DNA from: Roseiarcus sp963842835
Lineage (GTDB): Bacteria; Pseudomonadota; Alphaproteobacteria; Rhizobiales; Beijerinckiaceae
Length of the DNA stretch: 64,000 nucleotides
NCBI GenBank assembly: GCA_963842835.1
Contig: CAWJIB010000009.1
Span: forward strand, 1,178,001-1,242,000
Direction: 5' to 3'
This document shows positions 1 through 8,507 of the stretch, in pieces. Position numbers and translations under genes: made by a program. How positions within the stretch are numbered: the first letter of the stretch is position 1; every line of letters begins with the position of its first letter. The notes below the pieces were generated by a model that searched no databases, had not been told where the DNA came from, and saw only the letters and a program-made list of their open reading frames with translations.

Positions 1-1
1 G

Positions 2-154
2 ACGGCCATTCCGATCGGCCGGTCGCCCGAGGGCCTGCCGATCGGCGCGCAGATCATCGGCCCGTGGCTGGAAGACCGCACGACGATCAAGCTGGCGGAA
101 CTGATCGAGCGCGAGTTCGGCGGCTTCGCCGCGCCGCCGGGGTTCGAAAGCTGA
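2..154 (+). CDS. Amidase signature family enzyme, C-terminal end only
   Basis: The reading frame entering from the left edge encodes the last 50 residues of a protein and stops at TGA 152-154. The visible text (IGRSPEGLPIGAQIIGPWLE followed by a hydrophobic helix) matches the C-terminal region of amidase-signature hydrolases (GatA/AtzF/AmiE-like), where P-x-G-x-P-x-G-x-Q precedes the last helix. These enzymes hydrolyse amides through a Ser-cisSer-Lys triad, which lies outside the window, so substrate and activity cannot be judged. Confidence 0.75.
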   Translation, partial: TAIPIGRSPEGLPIGAQIIGPWLEDRTTIKLAELIEREFGGFAAPPGFES

Positions 155-232
155 TTTCGGCGCCGGGACAGGCTCGCCGCTGAATTGACCGTCGCGAAGG
201 GCGGGGCTCGTCGGAGCGATTAGCGCGCTCGG

Positions 233-1591
233 TCAGTTTTCGGTCGCGGGACGCGTCGTCGGCGAGGCCGCGTCGACGTCGGAAAGTCTTCGCAATGCGA
301 TCAATCCCGCCACGATCGGCGCGAGCATGACGATCGTCGTCGGACCCAAACGGGAAAGAACGCCCGGCGCATCGGGACCGCTGGCGGCGAAGGCGAAAAC
401 AGCAGCCGCCGTCCAGACGATCTGCGCGACCGATGGCCTGACGCTTCCGGAGCGCCGCCACCCTTCGACGAAGAGAATCGCGACGAGCGGGATTTCTTGA
501 GCCCAATAGTGCGGCGTCGCAACAGGGAGCATCGCCGGAAGCGCCGCGAACAAGATCGCGCCTGCTAAGAGGATCGCATAGGGCGCGTTCGGTTGCGGTC
601 CTTCGAGGCGCCAGAAGCGCCGATATCCGACCGCTGCGATCGCCAGCATGATCAAGAGGTCGACGGCGTACTGAGAATATTCCGCCCAGTCCGGCAGCCG
701 ATAGGGCGCCGCCGGCGTGGGCGTCGCAAAAGTGCGGGCGAGCATCGACCCGACACTCACCATGTTGATCCCCCAGGGCGAGATTTCGCTCGCGATGCGC
801 GGGTTCACCTGTCCGGTGGCGAGACCCTGCAGCCTCTCCGTCCACAAGGCATGATAGAGGCCGATCGTCGTGTCGGGCCCAAGGCAGACAAGGGGGACCG
901 CGATGAGCAGAACGGCCGTCGAAAGAGCCGTGTAGGCGATCGTGCGGACGTCGCGACGGAGGATCGGGATGAGGAGGAACGCCGCGGGAAATATCTTGAT
1001 CGTGATTGCGATGGACAAGGCGATCGAAGCGGCGAACGGCCGTCGCTCGCTGAGAAAGACCAGAAACATCACGATCAGGAGAACGAGGATCGTGGTGGGC
1101 TGGCCTCGCGCCCAACCCCCCGCGACGAAGACGACCAAGGCGAGCGGCGGCAGGAGCCGAAGCGCCCAATAGGGGTTGTCCATGCCAGGGCGCAGCCACG
1201 CGCCCGAAAATCGCGCGATCGCGTTGGCGAGAATTTGCATGGCGCCGATGAGCGCGCCGACGCCGAGGGCGTACCACAGCGCCAGGGATAACGGATAAGG
1301 CGCCGCCCAAGCCGGCTTCGAGAAACCGGGCAATGGGTCCGCGAAGGGCCCCATCAGGAGCGCGAAAGGCGGCGGATAGTGGTACGACCAGCCGTGGTCG
1401 TCGACGACTTGATAGAGCGGATATCCCGTCCACACCGCCCAGCCCGCGCGGAAGAACACCTGTGCATCGCCCTGACCCATCACGATGGCCTGGCGCAGCG
1501 TGGCGAGAAGAAGCCCCAGAACGGCGGCCGCTGCGAATGCGAGCAGGATGGTCTCGCGGCTGTTCGGTCTTTCATACCCGACGAGCCGCAT
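233..1591 (-). CDS. GT87-type integral membrane glycosyltransferase (DUF2029)
   Basis: About 450 residues with roughly ten hydrophobic segments. The text resembles family GT87 polyprenyl-phosphate-dependent mannosyltransferases: an early FFRAGWAVWTGYPLYQ stretch, then YHYPPPFALLMGPF in the first extracytoplasmic loop, the usual place of the catalytic acid. Such enzymes add a sugar to a lipid or glycan on the outer face of the inner membrane. An ATG at 1591 was chosen; a GTG at 1612 in the same frame would add seven residues and neither has a convincing ribosome site. It stands alone, with the amidase gene converging on it. Confidence 0.8.
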   Translation of the reverse strand: MRLVGYERPNSRETILLAFAAAAVLGLLLATLRQAIVMGQGDAQVFFRAGWAVWTGYPLYQVVDDHGWSYHYPPPFALLMGPFADPLPGFSKPAWAAPYPLSLALWYALGVGALIGAMQILANAIARFSGAWLRPGMDNPYWALRLLPPLALVVFVAGGWARGQPTTILVLLIVMFLVFLSERRPFAASIALSIAITIKIFPAAFLLIPILRRDVRTIAYTALSTAVLLIAVPLVCLGPDTTIGLYHALWTERLQGLATGQVNPRIASEISPWGINMVSVGSMLARTFATPTPAAPYRLPDWAEYSQYAVDLLIMLAIAAVGYRRFWRLEGPQPNAPYAILLAGAILFAALPAMLPVATPHYWAQEIPLVAILFVEGWRRSGSVRPSVAQIVWTAAAVFAFAASGPDAPGVLSRLGPTTIVMLAPIVAGLIALRRLSDVDAASPTTRPATEN

Positions 1592-1814
1592 TGCGGAGTC
1601 CGGGCGTTTCACGGCGCGGGAGCGCTTTCCCGCGAAGGACGATCGGAATGACGGCGACGCGCGCTCATTCGTCCGTCTGCCGCGCCCGAACCCCGCTTCG
1701 GCCGCTGCGCGCGCTTCGGCTCGATCATTGCACCTTCCTCATGCCCGTCCGCCGCGGATCGGCCGCTCCGTCGCAAGCTAGGCGTCGCGCTCCTCGCGCC
1801 GTCAAGGCGAAAAG

Positions 1815-2060
1815 TCAACGGGCCCCAGCCCCCGCCGGTCCAATCCGCCGCCGGTCGCGGGAGACCAGCGCATTCCACGCGGCGACGGCCTCGGCGATGG
1901 CGGCGGCTTCGTCCTTGCCCGCCGCCGCGACCGCGGGACCGCGCTGCCCGCAGACGGGGCAGATGACGCGGTAGACCATTTCGTCGCGCCCGTTCTCGTC
2001 GCGCCGGGTTGTCAGGCGCACGTCGGCTCGGGCGCCGCAGGTGCAGGGAAGCTGTTCCAT
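1815..2060 (-). CDS. Lar-like (restriction alleviation family) small zinc-binding protein
   Basis: 81 residues with an N-terminal CTCG and a second CPVCGQRGP knuckle about 30 residues later, followed by a helix ending in AVAAWNAL. This C-x-C...C-x-x-C-G-x-R-G-P...AWN layout is that of the Lar/restriction-alleviation family, found on prophages and scattered in proteobacterial chromosomes. Rac-prophage Lar modulates type I restriction-modification; no such system is visible here, so the role is unknown. The first knuckle is CxC rather than CPxC. Confidence 0.6.
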   Translation of the reverse strand: MEQLPCTCGARADVRLTTRRDENGRDEMVYRVICPVCGQRGPAVAAAGKDEAAAIAEAVAAWNALVSRDRRRIGPAGAGAR

Positions 2061-2211
2061 GGTTCGCGACGGTGCGCGCGCGGCCGGGATGGCCGGGCGC
2101 GGCGCGTCAGCCTAACCCACCGGGGCTCGCCGGCAAAGTCGCGAGCGTGAGCCTCGGCGCCAAGCGCCGCGATTGCTATCAATGCGCCCAATGAGAGCGA
2201 GGAACGTCTCC

Positions 2212-2451
2212 ATGGCCGGTAATCTGCGCGTTCGCGATGTCGAGGACGAAATCATCGTCCGGTTGAAACGCCGCGCGCTCCGCCACGGCCGATCGGCCGA
2301 GGCCGAGCATCGGGAAATCCTGCGGCAGGTCCTGAGCGAAGAGCCGGAGGCCTCGTTCGACGATCTCGCCGCGCAGCTTCGCGCGATGACGGCGCGCCGC
2401 CAGCAGACGCCGTCGGAACTGCTGATGAGGGAAGGCCGCGAGGAGCGGTGA
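2212..2451 (+). CDS. FitA/VapB-like antitoxin (ribbon-helix-helix)
   Basis: 79 residues from ATG 2212. The start MAGNLRVRDVEDEIIVRLKR is typical of FitA/StbC-type ribbon-helix-helix antitoxins, which bind the operon promoter as dimers and wrap the cognate PIN toxin with the C-terminal tail. RRALRHGRSAEAEHREILRQ forms the expected second helix. It overlaps the next gene by 4 bases (GTGA), indicating translational coupling. The reading frame is open further upstream to 2173, but the conserved N-terminus begins at 2212. Confidence 0.85.
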   Translation: MAGNLRVRDVEDEIIVRLKRRALRHGRSAEAEHREILRQVLSEEPEASFDDLAAQLRAMTARRQQTPSELLMREGREER

Positions 2452-2897
2452 AAACCTTCGTCGTCGACGCCAGCATCGCGATCAAGTGGGTCGTCGAGGA
2501 GGAGGGAACGCCGCAGGCGCTCGCCTTGCGCAAGAGCGCTCGGCTCATTGCGCCGGACTTGCTTGTCGCCGAATGCGCCGACATCCTGTGGAAGAAGACG
2601 CAGCGCGGCGAACTCACGTCCGAGGAGGCCGATCTCGCGGCGCGGCTACTGGAGCGCTCCGATATCGAGCTGATGCCGATGCGCGGGCTGATGCACGCGG
2701 CGACGCGGATCGCCATCGCGCTTTCCCGTCCGGCCTATGGCTGCGTCTACCAGGCGCTCGCGATGGCCAATGGAGCGCGCTTTGTGACCGCCGACAATTC
2801 TTTGATCCGTAAGCTCGCGCAGCAGCGCGACGCGAGTTTTTCGGCCGCGGTGACGTCGCTTGCCGACGCGGCGGAAAATCGTTTTGTAGGCGATTGA
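2448..2897 (+). CDS. VapC-type PIN-domain toxin with one catalytic Asp replaced
   Basis: 149 residues from GTG 2448, translationally coupled to the antitoxin. PIN-domain landmarks: VVDASIAIKW (Asp7), the conserved acid Glu42 in LLVAECADILWK, and FVTADNSL (Asp116). PIN toxins cut tRNA or rRNA with Mg2+ held by four acidic residues. The third position, normally Asp in a Y-D-C-x-Y-x-A-L-A motif, reads AYGCVYQALA here, so Gly98 replaces the acid. The fold is clear. Catalytic competence is doubtful unless another residue substitutes, and the pair may be decaying. Confidence 0.85.
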   Translation: MKTFVVDASIAIKWVVEEEGTPQALALRKSARLIAPDLLVAECADILWKKTQRGELTSEEADLAARLLERSDIELMPMRGLMHAATRIAIALSRPAYGCVYQALAMANGARFVTADNSLIRKLAQQRDASFSAAVTSLADAAENRFVGD

Positions 2898-3017
2898 AAT
2901 CAGACCCTCGCGCCGGAAAACGACGCCCCGCGGCCCGCCCGCGATGCGGCGGGCCGCTTGCCGCGAAATCCCGCCTTCGGGTCCATGAGAAACCGGCGGA
3001 ATCGAGGAGCCGTCATG

Positions 3018-3028
3018 TATGGACGGCC
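3018..3028. repeat. Subterminal inverted repeat of the IS, distal (3' of transposase) side
   Basis: TGGACGGCCCC, exact reverse complement of 4405-4415. It lies 279 bp downstream of the transposase stop codon. Confidence 0.6.
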
Positions 3029-3306
3029 CCCTCGTTGCAAGGCATTTTTCAGCGGCTTCGGCTTGAAGTCTGGAGCGGTCATGTATTCGGCCTTTTGACG
3101 CGGTTCATGACCGCTGGCCCCGATGGGTTTCGCGGATTGGGCTCCCTGCATTGCGGCGCGCTTTTGAGGCGCGATGACGGTTCGGAGTGTCCCAACCCAG
3201 GTCCTGACCTTTTTGCCGTCGCTACCGTTTGCTCCTTGCTTCGTCTCCGACCCTGCGTCGCCGCCTGGCCGGAAAGGGGTTGTCTGGCCTTGGCTCTACA
3301 TTTTTC
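3029..3306 (-). ncRNA. Non-coding end of the IS; possible bridge RNA region
   Basis: 278 bp between the transposase stop and the inner edge of the subterminal repeat with no convincing gene. IS110-family elements encode a structured bridge RNA in a non-coding end; in IS1111-type members it lies 3' of the transposase, which would be here. The sequence ATACATGAC-GCTCC occurs twice on the minus strand (near 3014 and 3080). The RNA itself was not folded or demonstrated; this is inference from element architecture. Confidence 0.3.
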
Positions 3307-4338
3307 TCACGCCGCCTTGGCTTGCGCCGCGGGCCGCCGATAGGCCTCGCCCGAAGTCAAAACAGCCCAGGCGATCCGGGCGGTTTTGGCCGCCTGCGCC
3401 AGCACGGCGACCTTGACCGGGCGACGGGCGAGGATGGCGCGCTGCCACTCGGTGGCGCGGCCCGTGTTGGCGCGCGCGCCGCGCATGATCGTGCTGGCGC
3501 CCAACGCCAGCAGCGAGCGCAGCCGCCGCTCCCCTTGCCGGGTGATGCCGAGCTTTGTCGTCTTACCCCCGCTCGAACTCTCGCGCGGCGTCAGTCCCGC
3601 CCAGGCGGCGAAATCGCGCGCCGAATCGAAACGCTTTCCGTCGCCGATCGCCGCGACAATGGCGTGCGCCGTGATGGCGCCGACGCCGGGGATCGCGCAT
3701 AGACGCCGCATGTCCGGGTTCTCCTTGGCCGCCGCCAGTATCCGCGCCTCGAGCTCGTCGATATCCCCGGCCAGACTATCGATCTGCCGGCCCAGCGCTT
3801 CCAGCGTCGCCCTCAGCGGCGCCGGCACGCGCGCATCGCCTACCCGAACCAACTCTCGCAACTCGGCAAAGCCCAACCGGCCTTGCGCCGCGATAATCCC
3901 CATCTCGGCGAGCAAACCGCGTAAGCAGTTGGAAAGCTGAGTCCGCTGCTTGATCAAAAGCTCGCGTCCGCGCTCGACCGCCCGCATCGCCTGTTGCTCG
4001 ACGCTCTTGATTGCCACGTAACGCATGTCCGCGCGACCCATCGCCGCGCAAATCGCCGCCGCATCGCGGGCGTCGGTTTTATTGCGCCGAACAAAGGGCT
4101 TCACATAGGCCGCCGGAATTAAGCGAACCTCATGCCCGAGCGCGCGCAAGGCGCGGCCCCAATAATGCGCCGAGCCGCAAGCCTCCAACCCAACCGTGCA
4201 GCGCGGCTGCTTGCTGAAGAACGCTTCGAGCTGCGCGCGACGAAGCTTTTTCTGAAAGACGATCTCGCCCTTGGCGCCTTCGCCGTGGACTTGAAAAACC
4301 GACTTGGCCAAATCGAGACCGATCGTGATAGCGTTCAT
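3307..4338 (-). CDS. IS110/IS1111 family DEDD transposase (recombinase)
   Basis: 343 residues, normal length for the family. The N-terminal RuvC-like DEDD domain begins IGLDLAKSVFQVHG with the first Asp; EACGSAHYWGRAL carries the Glu, and KTDARDAAAI holds the last two Asp residues. The C-terminal transposase_20 domain has IPGVGAITAHAIVAAIGDG (HhH-like) and WAGLTPRESSSGGKTTKLG, followed by the segment bearing the catalytic Ser of this family. No frameshift or stop is visible, so the element may be active. It catalyses strand exchange guided by a bridge RNA. Confidence 0.95.
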   Translation of the reverse strand: MNAITIGLDLAKSVFQVHGEGAKGEIVFQKKLRRAQLEAFFSKQPRCTVGLEACGSAHYWGRALRALGHEVRLIPAAYVKPFVRRNKTDARDAAAICAAMGRADMRYVAIKSVEQQAMRAVERGRELLIKQRTQLSNCLRGLLAEMGIIAAQGRLGFAELRELVRVGDARVPAPLRATLEALGRQIDSLAGDIDELEARILAAAKENPDMRRLCAIPGVGAITAHAIVAAIGDGKRFDSARDFAAWAGLTPRESSSGGKTTKLGITRQGERRLRSLLALGASTIMRGARANTGRATEWQRAILARRPVKVAVLAQAAKTARIAWAVLTSGEAYRRPAAQAKAA

Positions 4339-4404
4339 CTGGGCGGCTCCTATCGCTGGTTGGCGAATCGCAACAACGACCAGCTTGGCACGTCGATGCC
4401 GTCA

Positions 4405-4415
4405 GGGGCCGTCCA
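4405..4415. repeat. Subterminal inverted repeat of the IS, transposase 5' side
   Basis: GGGGCCGTCCA, reverse complement of 3018-3028, located 66 bp upstream of the transposase start and 5 bp from the REP-like palindrome. Confidence 0.6.
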
Positions 4416-4420
4416 CCCAG

Positions 4421-4508
4421 CATTGCGAGCACAGCGAAGCAATCCAGACTAAGCCGCCGCCGCAATCCCAAGTCTGGATTGCTTCGTCGCTGCGCTCCTC
4501 GCAATGAC
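4421..4508. repeat. REP-like palindrome pair (CATTGCGAG ... CTCGCAATG type)
   Basis: Two arms in opposite orientation: 4421-4450 (CATTGCGAGC...CAATCCAGACT) and 4471-4508 (AGTCTGGATTGCTTC...CTCGCAATGAC). The motif resembles a dispersed intergenic repeat common in Hyphomicrobiales genomes. The arms differ by a few bases in the middle. The pair sits downstream of glcF on the minus strand, where it could form a transcript-end hairpin. The left arm lacks the outer GT/AC dinucleotide present in the right arm, exactly where the IS begins. Confidence 0.6.
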
Positions 4509-4537
4509 GGAGGAGGCGGTTGTTCCCTGGCGGCGCC

Positions 4538-5845
4538 TTACGCTAGCCCCGCCGGCGCCGGCCCGCCCTGCGCCCAGTCCAGCAACTCCACCGTATGCAC
4601 GACCGGCGTCATCGTCCCGCTCGCGATCTGCGCGAGGCAGCCGATGTTGCCGGCGGCGATCACGTCGGGCTTTACGCGCGCGAGGTTGGCGACCTTTCGC
4701 GCCCCCAGTTTCGCCGCCATTTCCGGTTGCAGGATATTGTAGGTTCCCGCCGAGCCGCAGCAGATATGCGCCTCGGGCGGATTGCGCACTTCGAAGCCGG
4801 CGCGGCGCAGCAGCGCCTTGGGCGCTTCGAGAATCTTCTGGCCGTGCTGCAGGGAGCAGGCGGCGTGATAGGCGACGACGAGCTTTTTCGGATGGGGAAA
4901 CGCGAGTTCGAGGCCGGCGACATATTCGCTGACATCCCTCGCGAGCGCGGCGACGCGCGCTCCCTTTTCCGCGTAGGCGGGATCGTCGCGCAGCATGTAG
5001 CCGTAGTCCTTGATCGTCGCGCCGCATCCCGAGGCGGTGATGACGATCGCCTCCAGGCCGGCGCCGTCGGCCTCGCGAATCCAGGCGTCGACGTTGGCGC
5101 GCACCTGGTCGAGCGCCCTTCTCTCGTGGCCCATGTGATGCAGCAGCGAGCCGCAACAGCCTTCGCCCTTGGGCAGGACGACGTCGATGCCGGTGCGATT
5201 CAACAGCCGAATCGTCGCCGCGTTGATTTGCGGCGCCAGCGCCTCTTGCGCGCAGCCCGTGAGCAGCGCGACGCGGCGCCGTTTCGCGCTCGGCGCCGGC
5301 GCCTTGAATTCGCCGGGGCCCGCCGCTTCGGAGCGCCGCGGCGCCGCCTTGGGGGCCAGCGCCAGCATCGCCGCGAGCTTGTCGCCGAAGCCGGGAACGC
5401 GCGCCAGGATCGGCTGGAAAAGCCGGCCGATCCCGGCCAGAGCCATGCCGGCGCGAAACAATTCGCGCGAGGGCAACAGCCACGCCAGCGTGGCGCGCAT
5501 CAACCGATCGGCGAGCGGGCGCTTGTACGTCGTCTCGATCGCAGCGCGAGCATGGTCGACGAGGCGGCGGTAGTCGACGCCGGACGGGCAGGTCGTCATG
5601 CAGGCCAGGCACGACAGGCAATGGTCGATCGGCCCGACGTCCTCGGCCGTGGCGTCGCGCCCGGTCTCCAGCAAGTCCTTGATGAGATAAATCCGCCCGC
5701 GCGGGCTTTCGCGCTCGTCGCCAGTGACGAGATACGTCGGGCAGGTCGCGGTGCAGAAGCCGCAATGCACGCAGGAGCGCAGGATCTTCTCCAGCGGCTG
5801 CAAATGCGGGTCGGCGAGCCGCTCGGGGGTGAAATGGGTTTGCAT
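4538..5845 (-). CDS. glcF: Glycolate/D-lactate oxidase iron-sulfur subunit
   Basis: 435 residues from ATG 5845. The N-terminal half has two 4Fe-4S ligand sets, CVHCGFCTATCPTYL and CLSCLACMTTCPSG. The C-terminal half has the paired CCG (heterodisulfide-reductase-like) domains, seen as GCCGSLLHHMG and CCGSAGTYNILQP. GlcF passes electrons from the flavin subunits GlcD/GlcE to the membrane quinone pool. It is the last gene of the run and starts 6 bp after glcE. The order permease-glcD-glcE-glcF on one strand supports the call. Confidence 0.93.
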   Translation of the reverse strand: MQTHFTPERLADPHLQPLEKILRSCVHCGFCTATCPTYLVTGDERESPRGRIYLIKDLLETGRDATAEDVGPIDHCLSCLACMTTCPSGVDYRRLVDHARAAIETTYKRPLADRLMRATLAWLLPSRELFRAGMALAGIGRLFQPILARVPGFGDKLAAMLALAPKAAPRRSEAAGPGEFKAPAPSAKRRRVALLTGCAQEALAPQINAATIRLLNRTGIDVVLPKGEGCCGSLLHHMGHERRALDQVRANVDAWIREADGAGLEAIVITASGCGATIKDYGYMLRDDPAYAEKGARVAALARDVSEYVAGLELAFPHPKKLVVAYHAACSLQHGQKILEAPKALLRRAGFEVRNPPEAHICCGSAGTYNILQPEMAAKLGARKVANLARVKPDVIAAGNIGCLAQIASGTMTPVVHTVELLDWAQGGPAPAGLA

Positions 5846-5851
5846 CGCCCC

Positions 5852-7048
5852 TCACATCCCCGCAATCATGCGGCCGAAATTGAACAGTCCGTCCGGGTCG
5901 AAGCTCGCCTTCACGCTCCTCGTCAGGCGCGCGAGCGCAGGCGCCGGCGGTTCGAACACGTCGACGCGGGCGCGCAATTCGTCGGGCGCGCGAATGAGCG
6001 TCGCATGGCCGCCGAGCGGCGCCAGCGCGGCGCGCACCGCCGCGGCGGCGCCTTCCGTAGGCTCGCTCGCCAGCCAGACCAGGCCGCCGCCCCAATCGTA
6101 GAAATGGCTCAACGCTCCCGCGCCGAGGCGCGCGACGAAGCGCGGCCCCTTCGACGGCGGGAGGCTGACGCGCCAGATCGCGTGGCTGCGGGGTTCGGCG
6201 AGGAATTCAGCGTCGCGGACCGCGCGCCACAGACGTTGCGATTCCTCGCCGCGCAGCGCGTGCTTGGCGCCGAGGTCGGCGAGCAGCGCGATCAGCCGTT
6301 CGACGCGATAGTCGACCAATTCCGCGAAGCCCTCGACGCGCAGAAACGTGCGGGGAAATTCGCGGCCCATGCCGGCGCCGATCGCCGCGGCGCCGCTGAC
6401 GCCGAAAGGCGAGCCGAGCGCGCGCGTCATGGCCGCGACCGCGCGTTCGTCGTCGAGGCGGCGGATGACGATCGTCGCCTCGCTCTGCGGCTTCGGCAGC
6501 AGCTTGAACGTCGCCTCGGTGACGAGACCGAGCGTCCCGTGCGCGCCGCATATCAATTTCACGAGATCGAGGCCGGTGACGTTCTTCATCACCCGGCCGC
6601 CGCTCTTGACGCATTCGCCGCGCCCATTGACGAGCCGCAGCCCGATGAGGCTGTCGCGCGCCGCGCCGGCGCTGATGCGCCGCGGCCCCGAGGCGTTGGT
6701 CGCGACAAGGCCGCCGACCGTCGGCTCGCCTGCGCTCGCGTAGAGGGCGCGATGGTCGATCGGTTCGAAGGGAAGCATTTGTCCGTGGGCGGCGAGCGCC
6801 TCTTCGACGACACCGAGCGGCGTCCCGGCGCGAATCGAGATCGTCATTTCCGCCGGCTCGTGGAACACGATGCCGGCGAGCCGCGCCGTGTCGAGGCGCT
6901 CGGCGCCTTCGCGCGGGCGACCCAATCCGCCGCGCGTGTCGCCGCCGACGATGTCGAGCTTGATTCGATCCTTCAGCGCGGCGCGCACGAATTCGGCCGC
7001 CTCGGCCTCGTCGGCGGGAGCATAGTTGCGTCGATCGACGACGCTCAC
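5852..7048 (-). CDS. glcE: Glycolate/D-lactate oxidase FAD-binding subunit
   Basis: 398 residues from a GTG at 7048 that overlaps the glcD stop by four bases (GTGA). The frame is open further upstream but that part lies inside glcD. An FAD_binding_4 (PCMH) domain occupies the first half, with IVGGDTRGGLGRP near the start, GEPTVGGLVATNASGPRR and GRVMKNVTGLDLVKL, as in GlcE. GlcE is the smaller flavoprotein of the GlcDEF complex and lacks the C-terminal metal site of GlcD. Confidence 0.9.
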   Translation of the reverse strand: MSVVDRRNYAPADEAEAAEFVRAALKDRIKLDIVGGDTRGGLGRPREGAERLDTARLAGIVFHEPAEMTISIRAGTPLGVVEEALAAHGQMLPFEPIDHRALYASAGEPTVGGLVATNASGPRRISAGAARDSLIGLRLVNGRGECVKSGGRVMKNVTGLDLVKLICGAHGTLGLVTEATFKLLPKPQSEATIVIRRLDDERAVAAMTRALGSPFGVSGAAAIGAGMGREFPRTFLRVEGFAELVDYRVERLIALLADLGAKHALRGEESQRLWRAVRDAEFLAEPRSHAIWRVSLPPSKGPRFVARLGAGALSHFYDWGGGLVWLASEPTEGAAAAVRAALAPLGGHATLIRAPDELRARVDVFEPPAPALARLTRSVKASFDPDGLFNFGRMIAGM

Positions 7049-8478
7049 GCCGCTCTCCCGTCGAGCGGGAACACCTTGGCCGGATTGAGCCGCCATTGTG
7101 GATCGAACGCGGCGCGCACGCGCATCTGTTGCGCGAGGTCCGCCTCGGTGAACTGGCGGCGCATGAGGTCGCGCTTTTCGATGCCGACGCCGTGCTCGCC
7201 AGTGAGGCAACCCCCGAGCTCGACGCAGAGTTTGAGCACGTCCATCCCCGCGTCTTCCGCCTTCTGCTGCTGGATGGGATCGTTGACGTCGTAGAGGATC
7301 AGCGGATGCATGTTGCCGTCGCCGGCGTGAAAGACGTTGGCGACGCGCAGGCCGTAGGCGGCGCAGATTTCCCCTGTGCGCCGCAGCGCCTCCGGCAGGC
7401 GCCCCGTCGGCACCGTGCCGTCCATGCAGATATAGTCGGCGACGCGGCCCGTCGCGCCGAAAGCGGACTTGCGGCCCTTCCAGATTTGCGCGCTCTCCAT
7501 CGCCGACATGGATTCGCGAATCGTGCGCACGCGATGCGCTCTGGCGATCGCCGTGATCTTGGCGAGTTCGGCCGCCATTTCCTCTTGGCCACCCTCGACT
7601 TCAACGATCAGCATCGCCTCGACGTCGAGCGGATAGCCGGCGTGCGCGTAGTTCTCGCAAATCTCGATGGCGAGGCGATCCATGTATTCCATCGCGACGG
7701 GAACGATGCCGGCGCCGATGATCGCCGCGACGCATTGGCTCGCGTCCTCGCTCCGATCGAAGCCGAACAGCACCGGCCGGGCGCCCTCGGCGGCGCGCAG
7801 CAGCCTCACCGTCGCCTCGGTGACGATCCCGAGCTGCCCCTCAGAGCCGCAGATCAGGCCGAGAAGATCGAGCCCGCCCGCGTCGAGCTGTGGGCCGCCG
7901 ACGTCGACGATCTCGCCCTCGAGGGTGACGAGGCGAACGCCGAGGATGTTGTTGGTCGTCACGCCGTATTTGAGGCAATGCGCGCCGCCCGAGTTCATCG
8001 CGATATTGCCGCCGATGGTGCAGGCGAGCTGCGAGGAGGGATCGGGCGCATAGAAGAACCCCTCCGGCCCGACGGCCTCCGAGATCGCGAGATTGGTGAC
8101 GCCGGCCTCGACGCGCGCGTAGCGGTCGGCGAGATTGACCTCGAGAATGCGGCTCATCTTGCTCAGGCCGAGGACGATCGCGTCCTCTTGCGGAATGGCG
8201 CCGCCGGACAACGAAGTTCCCGCGCCGCGCGCCACGATGTTGACGCCCGAATCGCGGCAGAATTTCATCACGAGCGCGACCTCTTCGCTCGATCGCGGCA
8301 GGACGACGGCGAGCGGCAGCCGGCGATAGGCGGTGAGCGCGTCGGTCTCGAAAGCGCGCCGCCCGACGAGGTCCGCGATGAGGCAATCCTCGGGCAGGAT
8401 CGCGCCGAGACCGGAAAGGATCGCGTCGCGCCGCGCGAGAATCGAGGCGTCCACTGGGGGAAAGGCGATTTGCGACAT
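7045..8478 (-). CDS. glcD: Glycolate/D-lactate oxidase catalytic FAD subunit
   Basis: 477 residues, the family's usual size. The PCMH FAD domain is seen in ARGAGTSLSGGAIPQEDAIV, PDPSSQLACTIGGNIAMNSG and GGLDLLGLICGSEGQLGIV. The C-terminal FAD-oxidase_C domain carries NVFHAGDGNMHPLILYD and LTGEHGVGIEK, the metal/substrate-binding histidines. It oxidises glycolate to glyoxylate or D-lactate to pyruvate. Sequence alone does not settle which. The neighbouring lutABC and lactate-type permease make lactate likely and glycolate possible. Confidence 0.93.
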   Translation of the reverse strand: MSQIAFPPVDASILARRDAILSGLGAILPEDCLIADLVGRRAFETDALTAYRRLPLAVVLPRSSEEVALVMKFCRDSGVNIVARGAGTSLSGGAIPQEDAIVLGLSKMSRILEVNLADRYARVEAGVTNLAISEAVGPEGFFYAPDPSSQLACTIGGNIAMNSGGAHCLKYGVTTNNILGVRLVTLEGEIVDVGGPQLDAGGLDLLGLICGSEGQLGIVTEATVRLLRAAEGARPVLFGFDRSEDASQCVAAIIGAGIVPVAMEYMDRLAIEICENYAHAGYPLDVEAMLIVEVEGGQEEMAAELAKITAIARAHRVRTIRESMSAMESAQIWKGRKSAFGATGRVADYICMDGTVPTGRLPEALRRTGEICAAYGLRVANVFHAGDGNMHPLILYDVNDPIQQQKAEDAGMDVLKLCVELGGCLTGEHGVGIEKRDLMRRQFTEADLAQQMRVRAAFDPQWRLNPAKVFPLDGRAA

Positions 8479-8507
8479 GGCGAGGCTCCTCGGCTTCTGG
8501 AGAATAT

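Larger units (their letters stand above)
3011..4420 (-). mobile_element. IS110 family (IS1111-like) insertion sequence, apparently complete
   Basis: Contains one full-length DEDD transposase gene. An 11-bp inverted repeat flanks it: TGGACGGCCCC at 3018-3028 and GGGGCCGTCCA at 4405-4415. Short subterminal inverted repeats are typical of the IS1111 subgroup. The outer limits are estimates a few bases beyond the repeats. The right limit coincides with the start of a REP-like palindrome at 4421, fitting the known taste of this group for repetitive palindromes. No target duplication is expected or seen. Confidence 0.7.

Noticed and set aside
2900..3151. An 83-codon minus-strand frame in the IS end
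   Set aside because: It crosses the predicted IS boundary and its repeated YMTAP text reflects a DNA repeat; no ribosome site.
4595..7294. An 899-codon open frame antisense to glcF and glcE
   Set aside because: No family resemblance; the opposite strand holds two textbook subunits with all motifs.
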